DNA of 5,479 nt, from NCBI GenBank assembly GCA_003551805.1, contig PUNR01000186.1:1-5479 (forward strand), given 5' to 3'. This document shows, piece by piece, positions 4,605 to 5,479 of the stretch (position 1 is its first letter; every line of letters starts with the position of its first letter). The notes under the pieces are model-generated. The model saw nothing but the letters and a program-made list of their open reading frames with translations. It made no database searches and was not told the DNA's origin. This DNA comes from Loktanella sp. (GTDB lineage Bacteria; Pseudomonadota; Alphaproteobacteria; Rhodobacterales; Rhodobacteraceae). The position numbers and the translations under genes were made by a program.

Positions 4605-5479
4605 GCGGCGAGGGCGCGGTCGATGGCCTGCCCCAACTTGTCCGTCAATTCCCCGATCTGGTCGTCGCTGATGATGAACGGCGGGGCGAGCAGGATGTGA
4701 TCGCCACGCTGCCCATCAATCGTGCCACCCATCGGATAGCAGATCAGGCCAGCGTCCATCGCGGCTGCTTTGATCTTTGCGTGCAATTTGCGGGTGGGAT
4801 CGAAAACCGCCTTGGTTTCACGGTCCGCGACCAGTTCCAGCCCGCGAAACAGCCCGCGTCCGCGGATATCGCCGATATGCGGATGCTGGCCGAACCGTGC
4901 GCGCAAGGCGGCATCGAGCGTCTCGCCTGCCTGCCGCACACGTGGCAGCAACCCACGGTCGCGGATCGCGCGCAGCACGGCACCGGCACCAGCGGCGGCC
5001 ATGGCGTGCCCCATATAGGTATGGCCGTGCTGGAAAAACCCCGACCCTGCGGCGATGGCATCGTAAATCTGCCCCGTGCAGATCAGCGCGCCAATGGGCT
5101 GGTATCCGGCACCCAAACCTTTGGCGACGGTGATCATATCAGGCGCGACGCCATCTTCGGTGCAGGCATAAAGATGGCCGGTCCGGCCCATGCCGCACAT
5201 GACCTCGTCCAAGATCAACAGAACACCGTGGCGGTCGCAAATCTCGCGGATGCGCTTCAGATACCCCGGCACGGCAGGCACGGCACCCATCGTGGCACCG
5301 ACGACAGGTTCAGCGACAAAGGCCATCACCGTCTCGGGGCCAAGGCGTTGGATTTCCGCCTCCAGCTCGTCCGCGACGCGCTGGCCATACGCCTCTGGCG
5401 TCTCGCCATCGTGACGGTCGCGGTATTCATAGCAAGGCGCGATATGGGTGGTATCAGTCAGCAACGGCGCGAATTGCGC
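4601..5479 (-). CDS. Class III PLP-dependent aminotransferase (partial, N-terminus beyond window)
   Basis: The C-terminal 292 residues of a fold-type I, class III (omega-)aminotransferase are visible, and the frame is open to the right edge. Members are usually about 420-460 residues, so roughly 150 are missing. FVAEPVVGATMGAVPAVPGY leads to LLILDEVMCGMGRTG, whose Asp (codon 5209-5207) pairs with the PLP pyridine nitrogen. MITVAKGLGAGYQPIGA carries the catalytic Schiff-base Lys (codon 5122-5120), and HTYMGHAMAAAGA supplies the phosphate-binding loop from the partner subunit. The C-terminal small domain ends LGQAIDRALAA. Enzymes of this class move an amino group from an omega- or beta-amino acid or amine to pyruvate or 2-oxoglutarate. 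Translation is coupled to the BKACE gene by the ATGA overlap at 4601-4604, which suggests that its product, or a derivative, becomes a beta-keto acid. Exact substrate is not determinable. A TTG at 5464 is an internal codon, not a start. Confidence 0.93.
   Translation of the reverse strand, partial: AQFAPLLTDTTHIAPCYEYRDRHDGETPEAYGQRVADELEAEIQRLGPETVMAFVAEPVVGATMGAVPAVPGYLKRIREICDRHGVLLILDEVMCGMGRTGHLYACTEDGVAPDMITVAKGLGAGYQPIGALICTGQIYDAIAAGSGFFQHGHTYMGHAMAAAGAGAVLRAIRDRGLLPRVRQAGETLDAALRARFGQHPHIGDIRGRGLFRGLELVADRETKAVFDPTRKLHAKIKAAAMDAGLICYPMGGTIDGQRGDHILLAPPFIISDDQIGELTDKLGQAIDRALAA

Overview
The window looks like a chromosomal catabolic locus from a GC-rich alphaproteobacterium, most likely a Rhodobacterales/Roseobacter-type organism. 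That placement is an inference from the G/C-ending codons, the tightly overlapping genes and the style of the protein sequences; there is no rRNA or other marker. There are six protein-coding genes, two of them cut by the window edges. I see no RNA genes, mobile elements, CRISPR arrays or phage features, and coding density is very high.

Layout. Bases 1-3095 (minus strand) hold a four-gene ABC importer operon of the polyamine/opine/phosphonate (PotABCD-like) class. In transcription order it encodes a secreted solute-binding protein (3095-2040), a PotB-like permease (2040-1189), a PotC-like permease (1192-422) and an ATPase (425 to beyond base 1). Every junction overlaps (TAATG or ATGA). Bases 3096-3220 are the only real intergenic space, a divergent control region with a very AT-rich core and a 22-bp imperfect palindrome that is a good operator candidate. 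Bases 3221-3838 (plus strand) encode a TetR-family repressor, divergent from the importer. Bases 3831-5479 (minus strand) hold two genes that converge on tetR: a class III PLP aminotransferase (N-terminus beyond the right edge) followed by a beta-keto acid cleavage enzyme (BKACE, DUF849/Kce family), joined by an ATGA overlap.

How the parts may work together (inference). The importer brings in a small, probably amine-containing solute. The aminotransferase could convert an amino group to a keto group, and the BKACE protein would condense a resulting beta-keto acid with acetyl-CoA to give acetoacetate plus a new acyl-CoA. The TetR protein would sense the solute or an intermediate and control the importer, and perhaps itself, through the 3152-3173 palindrome. 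The substrate is unknown. The binding protein belongs to the polyamine-binder family, but by eye it lacks the acidic residues that bind polyamine nitrogens in E. coli PotD, so a spermidine/putrescine label would probably be wrong.

The most interesting points are the orphan substrate of this uptake, transamination and cleavage module, the operator candidate, and the arrangement around tetR. Its 3' end overlaps the BKACE gene inside a palindrome, and any read-through from the enzyme genes would run antisense across tetR into the importer operon.
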